The notes beneath the pieces are model-generated. The model was not told the origin of the DNA, searched no databases, and saw only the letters and a program-made list of their open reading frames with translations. Of a stretch of DNA of 64,000 nt, positions 61,376-64,000 are shown piece after piece. The stretch comes from Distichodus sexfasciatus (taxonomy: Eukaryota > Chordata > Actinopteri > Characiformes > Distichodontidae), in the NCBI GenBank assembly GCA_032718565.1, contig JAVGVS010000011.1, positions 4,837,904 through 4,901,903 of the forward strand, read 5' to 3'. Numbering within the stretch: position 1 is the first letter of the stretch; each line of letters starts with the position of its first letter. The position numbers and the translations under genes were made by a program.

Positions 61376-61446
61376 GCCTCGTTAGCAGTAGGTAGCGCGT
61401 CAGTCTCATAATCTGAAGGTCGTGAGTTCGATCCTCACACGGGGCG
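61376..61446 (+). tRNA. tRNA-Met(CAT)-like gene, D-arm shortened by two bases
   Basis: The acceptor stem GCCTCGT pairs with ACGGGGC (one G-T pair). The anticodon loop CTCATAA, with CAT, and the T-arm GTGAG TTCGATC CTCAC are intact, and most positions equal the vertebrate elongator tRNA-Met. The D-arm reads TAGCAGTAGGTAGCGC, where the usual sequence has TAGCGCAGTAGGTAGCGC: two bases are missing and the D stem cannot close normally. No run of four T follows closely. It is probably a decayed or low-scoring copy. Confidence 0.7.
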
Positions 61447-61884
61447 CGTTTATTGTTTAATACGTTCGCATGCCTCTAGAGATCAAGTTTAGGCTGGCGA
61501 TTTAAGAGCCCGTTCGGTCAGACTGCGTATAGACTACTACTAACCGTGTAACGCATTTCTTATTTGTAAATGTATCTCAAGGTGCTTTTTCAAACACGGA
61601 TAAAATACATGCACGAATATAATAAATCACGTAAAATAAATGAAATGAACATAAAATAATAGAAAAGCAGGGATACTGCTTGTTAGAAATCATAAAATTA
61701 TAAAGTGCGTAAAATATATCCAGAATTTTAAAACACTAAATGAAGCCATCTAGCAGATTTTAGGGGTATGTGTTTCCAAATCTTTGTTACATAAAATGCG
61801 TAGGCTGCTTCTACACGTTGTTTTCTGGAAGTGTGAAGATAATTAGCTATACATTCATGAAGACACTAGAATCATATACTTACC

Positions 61885-61958
61885 GCCTCGTTAGCTGTGA
61901 TGAGTAGCGCGTCAGTCTCATAATCCTGAAGGTCGTGGGTTCGATCCTCACACGGGGC
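61885..61958 (+). pseudogene. tRNA-Met(CAT)-like copy 2, altered D- and anticodon arms
   Basis: The acceptor stem GCCTCGT/ACGGGGC, discriminator A at 61959 and the B box GGTTCGATCC are intact. The D-arm has TAGCTGTGATGAGTAGCGC, one base longer with a broken stem. The anticodon arm has an extra C (TCATAATCCTGAAG). A TTTTT terminator begins about 9 nt downstream. It could be transcribed, but folding as an elongator Met tRNA is doubtful. Confidence 0.65.
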
Positions 61959-61959
61959 A

Positions 61960-63439
61960 GTGATTTTTCGGTCACCTGCAAATAGTCTACGGTTGATGAG
62001 TTGTATTTGCTTATTTATTTTGTGTATAATGTGACTTATTTATCAATAGCTCTGGTTGGAAATCAACAGAAATAGGACTGAAACTCTATGCTTCATTGAA
62101 GGTTTTGTGAAATCCTTTTTTAACCTGTCATGTTGTTTGTTCTAAAGCAAGGGTCAACAGGAACTGTGCAGTATTTCATAGAGAGCAGGGAGATAACTGC
62201 ATAACTGAAATAATCTGCCTTTGTTGCAGATTAAATTTGATTAAGTATTTCTACAAATTGAAAGATTTTTTCCCTTCCCCCATTCCTTCTCCTCACCTAC
62301 TCAGCCATGTATTCTGCAAACTGTCTCAAATAGGATTTTACTTGTTTTTCCTTAATGGTAAAAATAAAGACTTGGAATATTATAGGCATTCTGAAATAAG
62401 CGTTCAGGAGCCAACTTGTTGGATTTTAACCATATTTTTGAGCTAAAACTTTGCCTACCGTAGAACTTTTTTCCAATGGTAGAAGTTCAGGGAATTTCAA
62501 CTTCCATGTATTTAATTAATGTGTTAACTGCTGTGTTAACTAACTCAAAACTCTCCTTTTGCTAAAATGATTAGAAATTAATTATTAGTTCAATACTTTT
62601 TTTTATCTACTAGTTTCTGGTGTAGTAGCTTTTGTTACTGTAAATTTTCACCTTCAAATCAGTTTAACTATGACACATAAATGACACTACTGATCACACA
62701 TAAACTCTCAAGCCTGAACACGATTATAAAGTCCTGCCTTTTCTCCCTGAAGTCCTGGCCTTACATGTAACCATTTTGTGAAATAGTTCTGAAGGTAATA
62801 CAAACATCATGCTGTAGGAATTATCCCATTTTATGGATGGTGTCCTTTTAAATTTTGCCTTTCGCGAAGCTTATAAAGTTGTTTAATATCTCTGCTGAAG
62901 TGAATCAGTGGAAAAACAAATAAAGACATTGGACCCCCCAGGTCATTTGTGATAGTAGCAAATTCTAGGATCATTTAATTCCTGCGCCAGTTGATAACAG
63001 CACCCCAGCTAAATGGACAAAAACCTCTCTTCTATTAAAGCGTCAGGCAAAGTGGAGACCTCCCACTTCTGAAGTGTGGCACAGTGGGCAGACGGGGGGA
63101 CCAACCACTGGTCAAATTAAATAACTTATATAATTCCTCCCCAGTGACAATGGGAGTCTGTCCCATTCAGTTTATGGTCCTGACCCCCATTATGTTGAGT
63201 AGCCTGGCATCATTTTTAGCTTGATGGAGTTTACAGAGTTTGAGTTCGCGCCTGAAATTGAGGCAGGCTGTAATCCTACAGCTGCATTGCTGATAGAGTG
63301 GGCGTCCTAAATTAATAGTTTTTAATGTCTTTGTGTGTTGCAGAGCATCTTCTACACCCTTTGCATAGAATAATGTGAGCACTGAAACACACACTCTCGG
63401 GTCCATGGTATGTAAAGATTAAGAAAAATTAAAAAAAAA

Positions 63440-63440
<1 letters not shown>
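61960..63440. other. Intergenic DNA, no gene seen
   Basis: AT-rich, without recognisable coding, RNA or transposon features. Confidence 0.45.

Positions 63441-64000
<560 letters not shown>

Overview
The window is ordinary vertebrate nuclear DNA, almost certainly from a teleost fish. It has introns with GT-AG (and one GC-AG) boundaries, CpG-rich promoter pockets in AT-rich DNA, long CA, GA and TA microsatellites, tRNA-derived SINEs and many short hAT-like elements with 8-bp target-site duplications. I see no bacterial, viral or CRISPR features. Two complete protein-coding genes can be reconstructed exon by exon, both on the minus strand.

Layout, low to high coordinates. (1) About 1-760: a CpG-rich island with a minus-strand first coding exon (39-288) encoding a signal-peptide-like segment. 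By position next to hipk3 it may be the 5' end of a kiaa1549l-like gene running off the left edge. (2) About 760-3300: AT-rich intergenic DNA with one interspersed repeat that contains a 26-bp perfect foldback. (3) About 3300-44972: the 3' UTR and 15 coding exons of hipk3, a homeodomain-interacting protein kinase of about 1267 residues. Its 18.6-kb and 8.1-kb introns are full of DNA-transposon remnants. (4) About 44975-48570: intron 1, non-coding exon 1 and the CpG-rich hipk3 promoter. (5) About 48570-50890: a short intergenic gap with a minisatellite, then the 3' UTR of tcp11l1. (6) 50894-57270: nine coding exons of tcp11l1 (T-complex 11-like 1), whose first coding exon shows an apparent one-base frameshift. 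A non-coding exon 1 and CpG-rich promoter lie near 58872-59150. (7) About 59150-64000: gene-poor DNA with two tRNA-Met-like sequences about 0.5 kb apart, both with damaged arms, and a 200-bp TA microsatellite.

hipk3 and tcp11l1 lie head-to-tail in the same orientation. They are also neighbours in the human 11p13 block, where CSTF3 lies between them; here the 2-kb gap has no room for it. The two genes have no known joint function, so the link is synteny. The coding phases of all 15 hipk3 exons and eight of nine tcp11l1 exons close exactly, so those boundaries are well supported.

I did not find a new gene system. The observations most worth checking are the tcp11l1 frameshift, a GC-AG intron inside the hipk3 kinase domain, a duplicated splice-acceptor region upstream of hipk3 exon 2, the circRNA-compatible architecture of that exon, a 925-bp hAT remnant that still encodes a BED zinc finger, several elements with intact target duplications (one 49 bp from a tcp11l1 donor), and the foldback hairpins.
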